From the NCBI GenBank assembly GCA_039820545.1, contig JBCBPW010000014.1, positions 1-64,000 on the forward strand: a stretch of DNA of 64,000 nt, in the 5' to 3' direction. Under the pieces are notes generated by a model that worked only from the letters and a program-made list of their open reading frames with translations, was not told the origin of the DNA and did not search any database. The translations under genes were made by a program, and so were the position numbers. This stretch comes from JALEFZ01 sp039820545. Lineage in GTDB: Bacteria > Bacteroidota > Bacteroidia > J057. Below, one piece after another: positions 1 through 9,054 of the stretch (the stretch's first letter is position 1; every line of letters starts with the position of its first letter).

Positions 1-2
1 CC

Positions 3-617
3 CATACCCAAACATATCCTAATATGAGTTGGGAGAGGGTCCTGCTTGCCTTATCTATAATAGATGAATCCCTACTCTCCAGTGACAAAGGCCTCATGAC
101 GATTCCGATAGCCTTTATTCTAGGATACTTTATTAACGCGATTTCAAGTTGGGGAGAATTTATTCTTTTTTGGACATGGAGAGGCAAACCCTCTAGGCGT
201 CTTATTGCAGGAGAAGCACCAACTAAATTTCAGATACCCACAATTTTAAACGTACAATCTAGTCTGAAGGATGAATTAAAGTTATCTGGGGCTTTTAAGG
301 ATTTGACGAATACGCAGTTAGATCAAGCGTTCAACTATACGAATTCCTTTGCAAAGCAGGGCGCGAATAGAATTGGCGAATTCAATGCCGCTTATGCTTT
401 TTCCCGCGGACTGGTATTTGCCTTTTTGGGAGCATGGCTGACATTTTTGAGCTTTAGTTTTTGTTTGGATATTACTCCATCATGGATTTCCAATTATTCT
501 TATCATCTTCTTTGGGTAGGAATATTTATCGCATGGTACCGTACAAAAGAACGTGGCTATTACCTGAGCCGCGAACTCATTTACAATTACGCAAAAGTTA
601 AGTTGTCTCAGAGGTAA
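3..617 (+). CDS. Hypothetical membrane protein, 5' partial
   Basis: The frame is open to the left window edge, with an internal Met at 24, so the true start is probably outside the window. The visible ~205 residues contain a hydrophobic segment near the N-terminal side (around FILGYFINAI), a soluble middle of about 90 residues, and two further hydrophobic segments near the C-terminus (VFAFLGAWLTFLSF and YHLLWVGIFIAW). It ends in a basic tail. I recognise no family. The pattern of membrane segments flanking a soluble domain suggests an inner-membrane protein. Function unknown. Confidence 0.6.
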   Translation, partial: HTQTYPNMSWERVLLALSIIDESLLSSDKGLMTIPIAFILGYFINAISSWGEFILFWTWRGKPSRRLIAGEAPTKFQIPTILNVQSSLKDELKLSGAFKDLTNTQLDQAFNYTNSFAKQGANRIGEFNAAYAFSRGLVFAFLGAWLTFLSFSFCLDITPSWISNYSYHLLWVGIFIAWYRTKERGYYLSRELIYNYAKVKLSQR

Positions 618-718
618 GTATATACCACAAATATTCGGTTCTACAGCTGTAAAGAGATACAAACTGGAGCCGATCGAATACTTAGAAGTAAGACGATAAG
701 CTCGCCTCAGCAATGCAC

Positions 719-2188
719 TTACCTACCCGTACTCTCCCGCCCATTTAAAGTAGCTGTAACCTGAATCTCATTGATCAGTTGTGCGCGCTGATGATAAAGG
801 GGATAGGAGAGGCCGACAGGATAAGTCATAGGATCTTGTAGGCTTCGATTCTCTTCGGGGAGAGATTGAAGTTGATGGAGTGATCGTCTCCTGATCTCTT
901 TTGTGGTGGGGCTCTGATAAATACAGGTTCCATCCTGAAAAATAGGCACCAGTAAATCTTCCCATTCTTCGCTGAGTATAGGAATGCGTTGATTATGAGC
1001 AGATTGGAAGGGGAGGGTAGGGCGGTGATTCCTTTGATCAAAAATCACATCTCCTCTCATAACACCGTTCTTGCTATACCGCCTGACTTGTTGAACCCCA
1101 GGGATAGAAACCTTGATGGCATCATCTGAAAGCTTGATCTTATTTTTCCATGTTTCTCCAGGAGCCTTGATGGCAGCCAATTTGTACACACCACCAAGGG
1201 CAGGCTGGTCGTAGGCAGTGACCAGTTTCGTACCGATGCCCCACGTATTGATTTGGGCGCCAGCCTCTTTGAGTTCTTGTATGCGATATTCATCCAGATC
1301 ATTGCTCGCCACGATGACCGCATCTGGAAAGCCTGCCATATCCAACAACTGCCGACTTTGAATACTCAACCCTGCAAGGTCCCCTGAATCGAGCCGTATA
1401 CCGACCATCTCATGTCCCTTTTCTCGGAGTTTTTTCCCGATTTTAATGGCTTTGTGTACACCTGCAATGCTGTCATAAGTATCTACAAGAAAGATGCAGT
1501 TATTGGGCATCGCATCTGCATAAGCCTCAAATGCTTCCATCTCACTATCGAAAGCCATGACCCAACTATGGGCGTGCGTACCCTTGATAGGGATGCCAAA
1601 TTTTTTCCCTGCTTCGACATTGGATGTGCCGATGCATCCTCCGATATATGCGGCCCTACTTGCTGCCTGCGCACCGTCCGTACCTTGTGCGCGTCTCAGC
1701 CCAAACTCTAGGACAGGGTCACCATCTGCGGCCTGTACGATTCGTGAGGCTTTGGTTGCAATCAATGTCTGAAAGTTGATGATGTTGAGCAGGGCTGTTT
1801 CTACCAGCTGTGCTTGGATCAAGGGCCCACTGACACGTAGGATGGGCTCGTTTGGGAAGGCTAGCGTCCCCTCTGGCATGGCTTGAATGTGCAAGCCCAA
1901 ACGCATGTCGCGAAGAAAATCTAGAAAAGTAGGTTCAAAAAGTGCAGCTCCATTGTTCCCTGTTAACTGCCCCAGATAGTCGAGATCTTCTGCGCGAAAT
2001 TCGAATTGATTGAGCCATTGAATCACTTGCTCCAAGCCTGCAGCAATTGCATAACTCCCCCCAAAAGGAGCCCGTCTATAAAATAGATGAAAAGTTGCCT
2101 CATGGTTTGTCAACCCTCGCTTCCAATAACCATAGGCCATCGTCAACTGGTAAAGGTCGGTATGTAGTGCTGTAGGAATATAACTCAT
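719..2188 (-). CDS. pncB: Nicotinate phosphoribosyltransferase
   Basis: It converts nicotinate, PRPP and ATP to nicotinate mononucleotide in the NAD salvage (Preiss-Handler) pathway in the cytoplasm. The protein is 489 residues, normal for the family. It opens with TDLYQLTMAYGYW, has EFGLRRAQG at residues 161-169 and GTHAHS at 203-208, the phosphoribosyltransferase signature with the catalytic His region. I chose the ATG at 2188 because the longer frame to 2287 adds a hydrophobic 33-residue stretch that homologues lack. It stands alone, with no other NAD genes beside it. Confidence 0.95.
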   Translation of the reverse strand: MSYIPTALHTDLYQLTMAYGYWKRGLTNHEATFHLFYRRAPFGGSYAIAAGLEQVIQWLNQFEFRAEDLDYLGQLTGNNGAALFEPTFLDFLRDMRLGLHIQAMPEGTLAFPNEPILRVSGPLIQAQLVETALLNIINFQTLIATKASRIVQAADGDPVLEFGLRRAQGTDGAQAASRAAYIGGCIGTSNVEAGKKFGIPIKGTHAHSWVMAFDSEMEAFEAYADAMPNNCIFLVDTYDSIAGVHKAIKIGKKLREKGHEMVGIRLDSGDLAGLSIQSRQLLDMAGFPDAVIVASNDLDEYRIQELKEAGAQINTWGIGTKLVTAYDQPALGGVYKLAAIKAPGETWKNKIKLSDDAIKVSIPGVQQVRRYSKNGVMRGDVIFDQRNHRPTLPFQSAHNQRIPILSEEWEDLLVPIFQDGTCIYQSPTTKEIRRRSLHQLQSLPEENRSLQDPMTYPVGLSYPLYHQRAQLINEIQVTATLNGRESTGR

Positions 2189-2485
2189 GATGATTGCAAT
2201 AAGATAGAAAAGAAAGCTTCTTTTTATATTTGTGTACAAAATACAAATAAAAATGGAAATACAAAAAAGGACGCTATAGCGAGCCATAGCATCCAGGTAA
2301 AAAGAACGTTAGGGGAACGAACGATTCTTGCAAATTTCAGGACAAAGGGATGCCATGGCAGCCACAAGTGCTGCCTGACAAAATCCGCAGATATGAAATC
2401 TAGTAAGTTTTGAGAGGGGGAGGGAATGAGCTGACAACCAGAGACCTGCCCAATTTTACTTCCCTATTCACCTTTGCATGGTTCT
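2189..2485. other. Intergenic region, no gene seen
   Basis: About 300 bases lie between the start of pncB and the end of the choice-of-anchor V gene, both on the minus strand. It holds the pncB promoter region and a small GGCAGC/GCTGCC stem-loop at 2357-2375. No credible reading frame is present. Confidence 0.5.
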
Positions 2486-3307
2486 TTATCTGATCATCAC
2501 CTTGCGTGTCAATACACGCCCTTGGGTTTGGGCAGATAATACATAGACACCTGAAGGATATGTAGAGATATCAAGTGTACCCTGGTAAGTATTTTGACTG
2601 ATTTGAGCTTGTGTAGACCAGAGTTTTTGACCAGAGAGGCTGACAAGCTGAAGTTGTACCTCACCTGCTTGCGGCATGTCAAAGGAGATGGCTAGCTGAT
2701 CCCCCAAATCTATGACGCGCAGTACATTCGCCCGCTCGATTCCCTCAATGCTCGAAACGATTTGTTCTGAGATATTCTCTTGCGCGGTGTAGACATGATC
2801 TCCGCTATTTCCGCTGGCATTGTTGGCGGCTACGAATGCCGCATAGATTTCTACGTCCCCACTTCCAGCCTCTGGAGCTGTCCACAAGGCTTTCCATGTA
2901 GATTTGCCCGTTCCGACTGCATTGTGCTCAATGTAATCTCTTCCTGAACCACTGATCAGTTGAGTGCTATCACTGGTCGTAGCCAATGTACCCACAGTGC
3001 CATTGGCAGTTGGACTAAATACACTGCCTTGAAAGCCAAATTTAGAGATGCCATTTTGGCTGACAGAAAATGTCAACTCATAGGTCTGGCCAGGAACATA
3101 TCCCTCCGCAGGGATGTCGGTCGAGACAGAAGCGAATCCAGGTCCAGAGTTGAGTCCAAAGCTACTGTGACAACTGGCTTGACATGTTTGCTCTCCTGGT
3201 GCGCCAGTCCTTCCAGCAGGTGGACCTCCTGTAAAAGATACCACACTTAGTGTAAATCCTCCTAGCAATGCTACGAGTAAGCCATACGTAAAATTTCTTC
3301 TGTTCAT
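2486..3307 (-). CDS. Choice-of-anchor V family protein with T9SS sorting domain
   Basis: A secreted 273-residue protein with an N-terminal signal segment (residues 1-25). Next comes the family's GRTGAPGEQTC entry and a Cys-rich motif C42-QAS-C46-H47. A beta-sandwich domain follows (about 50-185), and then a type A type IX secretion sorting domain (about 195-273) ending KVMIR. Most relatives I know carry CxxCH here; this one has CX3CH, a rarer possible heme attachment motif. It is probably exported by T9SS to the cell surface. The role of the domain is not established. Confidence 0.8.
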   Translation of the reverse strand: MNRRNFTYGLLVALLGGFTLSVVSFTGGPPAGRTGAPGEQTCQASCHSSFGLNSGPGFASVSTDIPAEGYVPGQTYELTFSVSQNGISKFGFQGSVFSPTANGTVGTLATTSDSTQLISGSGRDYIEHNAVGTGKSTWKALWTAPEAGSGDVEIYAAFVAANNASGNSGDHVYTAQENISEQIVSSIEGIERANVLRVIDLGDQLAISFDMPQAGEVQLQLVSLSGQKLWSTQAQISQNTYQGTLDISTYPSGVYVLSAQTQGRVLTRKVMIR

Positions 3308-3425
3308 AAGTGGTCGGGTAAAGAGTAATATAAAATTGAGACTCTGAAAAGCCTCAATCGTTTACTTCCTCTTAAACAGAAGGTGGTTGGTGAAGGTTGG
3401 CGATATGGCTAGGGAAATCGCAAAA

Positions 3426-3440
3426 CCCCCTTTTTGGGGG
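3426..3440 (-). terminator. Intrinsic terminator after the TIGR02757 gene
   Basis: Read on the minus strand this is CCCCC, AAAAA, GGGGG followed by TTTTG, a short GC stem with a T-run, 41 bases past the stop codon at 3481. Confidence 0.6.
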
Positions 3441-3480
3441 AGTTGAAAAAGGGGAGAAGTAAGCTCCTACATAGCATTTT

Positions 3481-4254
3481 TTAGAGTTCATCGTAAACGC
3501 CCAACCCAAATAGACTAAAGTCATATTTGACAGGATCATCAGGGGAAAATTCCTTCAAACGCTCGGTCAGTGCCTTGGCAGCTTTCCAATCGTTTTGCTT
3601 TCGCTCTAGGAGCCCTAGTTTCCTCGCGACATTTCCCGTGTGTACATCTAGGGGTACGATGAGCTGGTGCATGCCGATGGTATCCCATATCCCAAAGTCT
3701 ACTCCTTGTTTGTCTTTCCTGACCATCCAGCGGAGAAACATATTGATTCGCTTGGCGGATGAGCCACGGCTGGGATTGGCTACATGCTTATGTGTTCTCT
3801 GTGGAAAATCTTCTCTACTCGTGATGGCCGTCCGAGCTGACATGATCCCTCCCAAGACATCCTCATCCTGAGGTTGAATACCCATACTGAAAACAGCTTC
3901 CAATCCTCCAAGGGTTTGATAGACTGCTCGCAAGCCCAAAATAAGGTGGAGGCAATCTTGTCCATTGAGCGTGCGATGCACAAAGTGCGTGACAGGTTCA
4001 AGCTCCTCTGTTGTGGCCTGCATGACAAACTCATAGGGTGCCATATCCATCATTTCGACCAATTTCCGCGCATTGTTGATAATGGTTTTACGCTGCCCCC
4101 AGGCAATGGTAGCTGAGAGAAATCCCGAGATCTCGATGTCTTCTTTGCGGCTAAACTGGTGTGGAATGGAGATAGGGTCATCGTCAATGAAGTTAGGTTG
4201 ATTGTATTGACGATATTTGAGTTCTAATATTTCGTGTAGCTCAGTGGGAGACAT
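3481..4254 (-). CDS. TIGR02757 (DUF2400) family protein
   Basis: A 257-residue cytoplasmic protein matching the TIGR02757/DUF2400 family: YNQPNFIDDDPISIPHQFSRK near the start, GFLSATIAWGQRKTI, and SRGSSAKRINMFLRWMVR followed by PLDVHTGNVARKLGL. The central part resembles the helix-hairpin-helix DNA glycosylase fold, so a nucleic-acid role is often guessed, but no activity is established. The frame extends to a TTG at 4269; I prefer the ATG at 4254. It sits 67 bases downstream of the PrsW-like gene on the same strand. Confidence 0.9.
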   Translation of the reverse strand: MSPTELHEILELKYRQYNQPNFIDDDPISIPHQFSRKEDIEISGFLSATIAWGQRKTIINNARKLVEMMDMAPYEFVMQATTEELEPVTHFVHRTLNGQDCLHLILGLRAVYQTLGGLEAVFSMGIQPQDEDVLGGIMSARTAITSREDFPQRTHKHVANPSRGSSAKRINMFLRWMVRKDKQGVDFGIWDTIGMHQLIVPLDVHTGNVARKLGLLERKQNDWKAAKALTERLKEFSPDDPVKYDFSLFGLGVYDEL

Positions 4255-4321
4255 AAAGCAATGAGTCAAGAATAGACAGTCGAGTAGGAGTAGAGGTCAA
4301 AGAGAAAACATGTTGATGTCC

Positions 4322-5032
4322 TTATTCGGGGTCTTGGGGTTTATGCGGAGAAATTTCAGCATGGAGTTTCATGGCTTGTCTGGAGAGGACAAGCGCAGCG
4401 ACAAGCAAGGAGAATGAAAATAGTACAAGGTATTCATTCTCTAGAAACAGAAAGTAATCATAAAGGCCGTGAATCAAAATGGCTGCACCAAGTCCTTTCA
4501 TACGTTCCCAAAAAGGATGATGGCTCCCATGCAAGAATTTGGCTTTCCCGACATAATAGCCCATAATCACGCCAAAGGCAGCATGGGCAGGTACAGCTGT
4601 AAACATGCGCAAGATGGCAGTTTCTACACCGTGATCTGTACCCGCAAATATATAGAGGAAGTTTTCTACTGTAGCAAAACCTAGCGATACGACTGCCCCA
4701 TACATGATGCCATCATAAGGTTCATCAAATTCTTTGTGGGGATAGTTGTACCACCTCAAGACGAGGTATTTGAAGAGCTCCTCGGGGAGCGCGACTACGA
4801 TGAAGGCATACAAAGCAATGGTCTCGACTGTCCCCGCCTGAAAATCGATCGGCGTCCATGTTTGAACCAAATTGCCTACCCAGACCACAGGATATGCAAC
4901 GGCCATTCCCAATACAAAGGTGATAAACAAATACTTTAGCGGCTCCCTTTCGTACCTATCCTTCAGATAAATATAGGTGAGGATAAATACCACAGGGGCG
5001 ATCGCTAAGGCCGACAACTCCACTAATTCCAT
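4322..5032 (-). CDS. PrsW-family intramembrane metalloprotease
   Basis: A multi-pass membrane protein of 236 residues. It carries the PrsW/CAAX-protease-like set of motifs: PEELFKY (E84, E85, K88), FATVEN (E123, N124), H150 in VPAHAAFG and H188 in LIHGLYDY, expected to bind the catalytic metal inside the membrane. PrsW of Bacillus cleaves an anti-sigma factor. No anti-sigma gene lies next to it here, so the substrate is unknown. It precedes the TIGR02757 gene on the same strand and may be cotranscribed with it. Confidence 0.9.
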   Translation of the reverse strand: MELVELSALAIAPVVFILTYIYLKDRYEREPLKYLFITFVLGMAVAYPVVWVGNLVQTWTPIDFQAGTVETIALYAFIVVALPEELFKYLVLRWYNYPHKEFDEPYDGIMYGAVVSLGFATVENFLYIFAGTDHGVETAILRMFTAVPAHAAFGVIMGYYVGKAKFLHGSHHPFWERMKGLGAAILIHGLYDYFLFLENEYLVLFSFSLLVAALVLSRQAMKLHAEISPHKPQDPE

Positions 5033-5110
5033 GCCTCGAATATAGCAATAGATATTGATAAGCGGGTACTCTTAGGCCGTATAGAGAGGGAAATGAAAAT
5101 AGATGAAGTC

Positions 5111-5170
5111 TAGGTTCTAGAAAGCACAGAATATTAGCAGGTTTGAAGTTTCAAATACTTTCTTAGTCAA
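5111..5170 (-). repeat. Dispersed 3'-end repeat, copy A
   Basis: About 60 bases, overlapping the stop codon of the minus-strand gene at 5163. It matches copy B (8991-9050) along most of its length: GGTTCT, GAAAGCACA, GCAG-TTTGAAGTTTCAA and a closing TCTTAG/GTCTAAG. Its core is shared with copies C and D. Confidence 0.6.
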
Positions 5171-5612
5171 TGAGTTCGTGCATCTCGATAAAGTATACCT
5201 CTTGTTTCCCCCCTTCGTCGAGAATTTTCCATTTGACTCTGAGCAATTCTCTGGAATATCGATAGCTACTTTTAGATAAAAGAGGGGTAAGATTGCCCCA
5301 ATGCATGATGCGCATGCGTATCGAGAAGCAGTACTCATCATTGCGGACATTCATCATGACGTACTCATGGGGACCTGCAATTTCAAAGTTCTCGAAGAAG
5401 TATCTGAAATCTTGTGGTTGATGCTGAGAAAGAATTCTTCGCGCGTTCTCTTGGTAAATCAGGGAACCAGGATCAGATAACAGGGCATGCTCGGATGTAA
5501 CTTCACAGTCAGGAACAGGAAGAAAATATTCATAGGGAATAGGAAAAGATTGAATACTAATCACAAGGATAGAAGTACAAATTCCTATAATTATGGGGGC
5601 TTTCACTTTCAT
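5163..5612 (-). CDS. Hypothetical exported protein
   Basis: 149 residues with an N-terminal hydrophobic segment (APIIIGICTSILVISIQSF) that could be a signal peptide or anchor. The rest has a mixed beta pattern and ends in VYFIEMHELID. I recognise no family. The stop codon is overlapped by repeat copy A. The gene is separated from the PrsW gene by 130 bases and has a long upstream spacer. Function unknown. Confidence 0.6.
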   Translation of the reverse strand: MKVKAPIIIGICTSILVISIQSFPIPYEYFLPVPDCEVTSEHALLSDPGSLIYQENARRILSQHQPQDFRYFFENFEIAGPHEYVMMNVRNDEYCFSIRMRIMHWGNLTPLLSKSSYRYSRELLRVKWKILDEGGKQEVYFIEMHELID

Positions 5613-6000
5613 ATGGATGAAAAAGGTTGATGCATATGTGGTTCACGCGACTATTTGATTGTTATAGAAATGGTTTTTCCTTAGATCGAATCTCTAGTAA
5701 GAAATAGATTTTGTCCCTCTATCTCCTAAGAAACGTAGGGAGAATTATTATAGTTCAATATCGGTAGAATTCAACCGAATGGATGCTTCGGAGGGTTGAA
5801 TTTTTAGAACTCATATATAAGCATTTTTGGGGGATTAGTCTAAACAAATAATCCTATATGTTCCGTTTTTAGAGGAAGACATCAAGCAAAAGGCAGGAGA
5901 GGGGGAAAAGAAGAAGAATTGTTTTCCTGCATTGTGAGATACAAATTCCATTTCCTATATTCATCTACTCCCCCACTTTTTTCACCTCAAACCAATCTAT
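5613..6000. other. Divergent intergenic region
   Basis: This 388-base AT-rich spacer separates the divergent hypothetical gene (minus) and the sugar dehydrogenase (plus). It must hold both promoters. I could not pick a convincing paired -33/-7 promoter. It contains one strong stem-loop with a T-run (5768-5805, listed separately) and no credible reading frame. Confidence 0.5.
5768..5805 (+). terminator. Orphan intrinsic terminator or leader hairpin
   Basis: AATTCAACC pairs with GGTTGAATT, and inside it CCGAA pairs with TTCGG. The stem is followed by TTTTT. It reads as a plus-strand terminator, but no plus-strand gene ends here. It lies about 195 bases before the sugar dehydrogenase start, so it may end a short leader or small RNA. 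Confidence 0.5.
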
Positions 6001-8313
6001 ATGACCTTGCGCATACTTCCTTTATTCCTCGTGATCTGGCCTTTCCTACTCAAGGGTCAACCCAACATCACGCTACATCAGGTAGCTAGTGGGATCAGCA
6101 ATCCTGTCGATATTGCCCATGCAGGGGACGATCGACTCTTTCTTGTAAGCCAAAATGGAAGTATCAGAATTTTGGAAGCTACAGGGAGTTTACGCTCGAC
6201 CCCCTTTCTGACTCGAACAGTTACTTCAGGTGGAGAGAGAGGTTTACTGGGCCTCGCATTTGATCCCGACTACAGCAACAATGGCTATTTTTATGTCTAT
6301 TACTCTCTAGGTTCTACCAGCTACATCTCACGCTACACAGTGGATCCCAATGATCCCGACAGAGCCAATCCCAATAGTGAGCAGGTGATCCTGACCGTTG
6401 CTCAACCCTATTCTAACCACAATGGGGGAGACATTGCCTTCGGAAAGGATGGCTATCTCTATATCGGTCTGGGAGATGGAGGATCAGGTGGAGACCCTGG
6501 CAACAGATCCCAAAATCCCCAGGAGCTATTAGGAAAAATGCTTCGAATTGATGTTTCTACTCTTCCTTATACCATTCCCCCTACCAATCCTTTTGTCAAT
6601 GATCCTACCACGCTAGATGAGATTTGGTCTATAGGTCTGCGTAATCCTTGGCGGTGGAGTTTTGACCGTGAGACAGGAGATATTTGGATTGGAGATGTAG
6701 GACAAGGAGCCAGAGAGGAAATCCACTATACCCCCTATGATTCGGTAGGCGGGACCAATTATGGTTGGCGCTGTTATGAAGGCAATCTCAGTTATCAACT
6801 CAACGGATGTCAATCCTCTAGCAACTACGAATTTCCCATCCATGATTATCCAAGAAATCTAGGCAAAAGTGTGACAGGGGGATTTGTCTACAGGGGAGAA
6901 AGAAGTCCTAGCCTGGAAGGAATCTATATTTTTGGAGACTATCAGTCAGGAAGATTGTTTGGCACCCAGCCTGATACGGCCAATCCTGGTGCATGGATCA
7001 CCAACGAATTGCTCAATACCACACGTCAGTGGAGCACATTTGGGGAGGATGCCCAAGGAGAAGTATACGGAGCAGATTATAATGCAGGGATCATTTATCG
7101 GATAGATGGACCTTGTGGGCCGCTAGAGGTCAATTCATCCATCACCTCTGCTACCTGTGCCGCTGCCCAAAATGGCGCGATCGCTCTCAATATTTCAGGT
7201 GCCAATGGCATAGCCCACATTCAGTGGTCCACAGGTGATACCACGCTCTCGATAAGTAATCTCCAAGCAGGAAATTATACATACACGGTCACGGATGATT
7301 TGGGATGTGTAAGAACCAATTCGCTCGTAGTCGTGGAGGAACCCATTGCAACTCCTACCGTGCAGGCCATGGGAGGTTTGGATATCTGCCAGGGAGACTC
7401 GGCTACATTTTTATTGGATGCTGCGCCTACAGGCTATACGATTCAGTGGTTCAAGGATGGACTAGCCATTCCAGGAGCGAATGCGCAGATGCTGGTGGTA
7501 ACCACTTCAGGGGATTATCAGGCAACCTATCAGGGCGTTTGTTCAGTACCTTTGTCCACCAGCCGTAGCGTGACCGTCAATGATAGCCTACCCACGCCAC
7601 TCTTAAGTACGGGGGATACATTGAATTTTTGCCAGGGGGATCAAATAGCCCTCATGAGTCCGATGGCACCTCAAAATTACTCCTATCAGTGGTACAAGGA
7701 TGGGCTACCCCTTGTCAACGATACGATTCAATCCCTTGATGTCATCAGTTCTGGATCCTATAGTGTACAGATCGTAGGTCTTTGTACCTCTCCCATCTCT
7801 GCACCTCAAATTGTGGCCAAACGTGCCCTGCCTACGCCTGAAATAACGGTCGACTCTGTCACGATGGAACTGGTGGCGAGTGGTGCTTTGACTTATCAGT
7901 GGTTGCTCTTTGGGGAGATTATCCCTGGAGAAACGAACCAGACATTGGCTGTCTCGGGGCCAGGGTTTTATTCCGTGCGTGTGGTGGATGTGTATGGATG
8001 TGAAGGGACAAGCTCGTTTTATGTAGTCCCTGTGAGCATCGAAGCTACATGGCTGGAAAATGGAGGCTTTGACTTAATCCCCAATCCTGCACGTGACCGC
8101 GTCAGTGTCCAATTGAGCCTATTAAAAGCTACCCCTCTCAAGATTCAATTGATGGATCTTCAGGGACGGATTCTAGATGCTCGTGCCTTATCGGCTCAAG
8201 TGGGGGCCGTTGAAGTATCTTTTGAAACCGCTTCTCTGACCCCAGGTGTGTACACCATACAAGTAGTTGGGAAAGAATTTCAGCATTCAGAACCCCTGGC
8301 TATCATTCGATAA
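6001..8313 (+). CDS. Secreted PQQ-dependent sugar dehydrogenase with SprB/Ig-like repeats and T9SS domain
   Basis: 770 residues. After a signal peptide (1-19) comes a glucose/sorbosone dehydrogenase beta-propeller (about 25-365) with GERGLLGLAFDP, NHNGGDIAFG, GDGGSGGDP and GLRNPWRWSF, typical of the soluble PQQ aldose dehydrogenase family. A SprB-like repeat follows (about 372-445, SITSATC to TVTDDLGC). Then come two Ig-like domains, each with a DICQGD/NFCQGD opening and QWFKDG/QWYKDG, and a type IX sorting domain ending LAIIR. The enzyme would oxidise sugars at the cell surface with PQQ. No PQQ biosynthesis genes are in the window. Confidence 0.9.
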   Translation: MTLRILPLFLVIWPFLLKGQPNITLHQVASGISNPVDIAHAGDDRLFLVSQNGSIRILEATGSLRSTPFLTRTVTSGGERGLLGLAFDPDYSNNGYFYVYYSLGSTSYISRYTVDPNDPDRANPNSEQVILTVAQPYSNHNGGDIAFGKDGYLYIGLGDGGSGGDPGNRSQNPQELLGKMLRIDVSTLPYTIPPTNPFVNDPTTLDEIWSIGLRNPWRWSFDRETGDIWIGDVGQGAREEIHYTPYDSVGGTNYGWRCYEGNLSYQLNGCQSSSNYEFPIHDYPRNLGKSVTGGFVYRGERSPSLEGIYIFGDYQSGRLFGTQPDTANPGAWITNELLNTTRQWSTFGEDAQGEVYGADYNAGIIYRIDGPCGPLEVNSSITSATCAAAQNGAIALNISGANGIAHIQWSTGDTTLSISNLQAGNYTYTVTDDLGCVRTNSLVVVEEPIATPTVQAMGGLDICQGDSATFLLDAAPTGYTIQWFKDGLAIPGANAQMLVVTTSGDYQATYQGVCSVPLSTSRSVTVNDSLPTPLLSTGDTLNFCQGDQIALMSPMAPQNYSYQWYKDGLPLVNDTIQSLDVISSGSYSVQIVGLCTSPISAPQIVAKRALPTPEITVDSVTMELVASGALTYQWLLFGEIIPGETNQTLAVSGPGFYSVRVVDVYGCEGTSSFYVVPVSIEATWLENGGFDLIPNPARDRVSVQLSLLKATPLKIQLMDLQGRILDARALSAQVGAVEVSFETASLTPGVYTIQVVGKEFQHSEPLAIIR

Positions 8314-8328
8314 GAGAACCCTCATCTT

Positions 8329-8361
8329 GGAAGCATTCGCAGGATTTTTGCGAATGTTTCC
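8329..8361 (+). terminator. Stem-loop terminator after the sugar dehydrogenase
   Basis: GGAAGCATTCGC pairs with GCGAATGTTTCC across a nine-base loop, 15 bases after the stop codon. There is only a weak T-rich tail. Confidence 0.55.
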
Positions 8362-8529
8362 TCATATTTCCTGATTTGGTTATATTTGCTGAAATCTAGT
8401 GTCACCTGCTTCAGTGAGAAGACAGACTAAAAGGGAAATCATGGGTGAATTCCACGATAGTCAACAGATGTTTCTCAAACACAAGTGTTCATTTTTTAAC
8501 CCTCTTGTTGATTTTCCAGAAATACCTAC

Positions 8530-8883
8530 ATGTATCATTTTAAGCAAGCTGTACCTGTTTTAGCCTCCTTGGATATTGGACTCACGATGGAGTTTTATAA
8601 GCAAAAGTTGGGTTTTGTGTCCAGATACCAAGATGAAAGCTATGCAGTAGCACGTCGTGAAGATATGGACATTCATTTCTGGAAGTGTGAGGATAAGATT
8701 TTTCCTGAGAATACGAGTTGTTACATCTATGTGCGTGATGTGGATGCGCTCTATGAAGAAATGCAAAATAACGGCGTCGTACATCCTAACTCTACCATTG
8801 AGGATCAGCCTTGGGGCATGCGAGAGTTTGCGATTCTTGATCTTGATGGAAATCTCATCCGTTTTGGGCAATCACTAGATTAA
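8530..8883 (+). CDS. VOC (glyoxalase/bleomycin-resistance-like) family protein
   Basis: 117 residues with a single vicinal-oxygen-chelate fold: VPVLASLDIGLTMEFYKQKLGF at the start, DIHFWKCED in the middle, and a C-terminal GMREFAILDLDGNLIRFGQ. Such small proteins include antibiotic-binding (bleomycin resistance type) and dioxygenase-type members; the substrate cannot be read from sequence. It stands alone. A TATATTTG box at 8381-8388 is a possible -7 promoter element, giving a leader of about 140 bases. Confidence 0.8.
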   Translation: MYHFKQAVPVLASLDIGLTMEFYKQKLGFVSRYQDESYAVARREDMDIHFWKCEDKIFPENTSCYIYVRDVDALYEEMQNNGVVHPNSTIEDQPWGMREFAILDLDGNLIRFGQSLD

Positions 8884-8990
8884 GACACTTTTTGGAATAA
8901 TGAAAATCTAGCTAAAAAGCAGAGATGTTAGGTTCTGACGAAAGCTATTTTATGAGATTTAGTGGGGCTAAATGGATCAACATAGCTGAA

Positions 8991-9050
8991 GTTCAGGTTC
9001 TGAAAGCACAAACTTTTCGCAGATTTGAAGTTTCAACTATGGTCTAAGAA
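8991..9050 (-). repeat. Dispersed 3'-end repeat, copy B
   Basis: A 60-base copy lying four bases beyond the stop codon of the minus-strand permease gene at 9055. Read on the minus strand it starts CTTAGACCATAGTTGAAACT and continues into a segment shared with copy A that ends near GAACCT. Confidence 0.6.
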
Positions 9051-9054
9051 ATTT

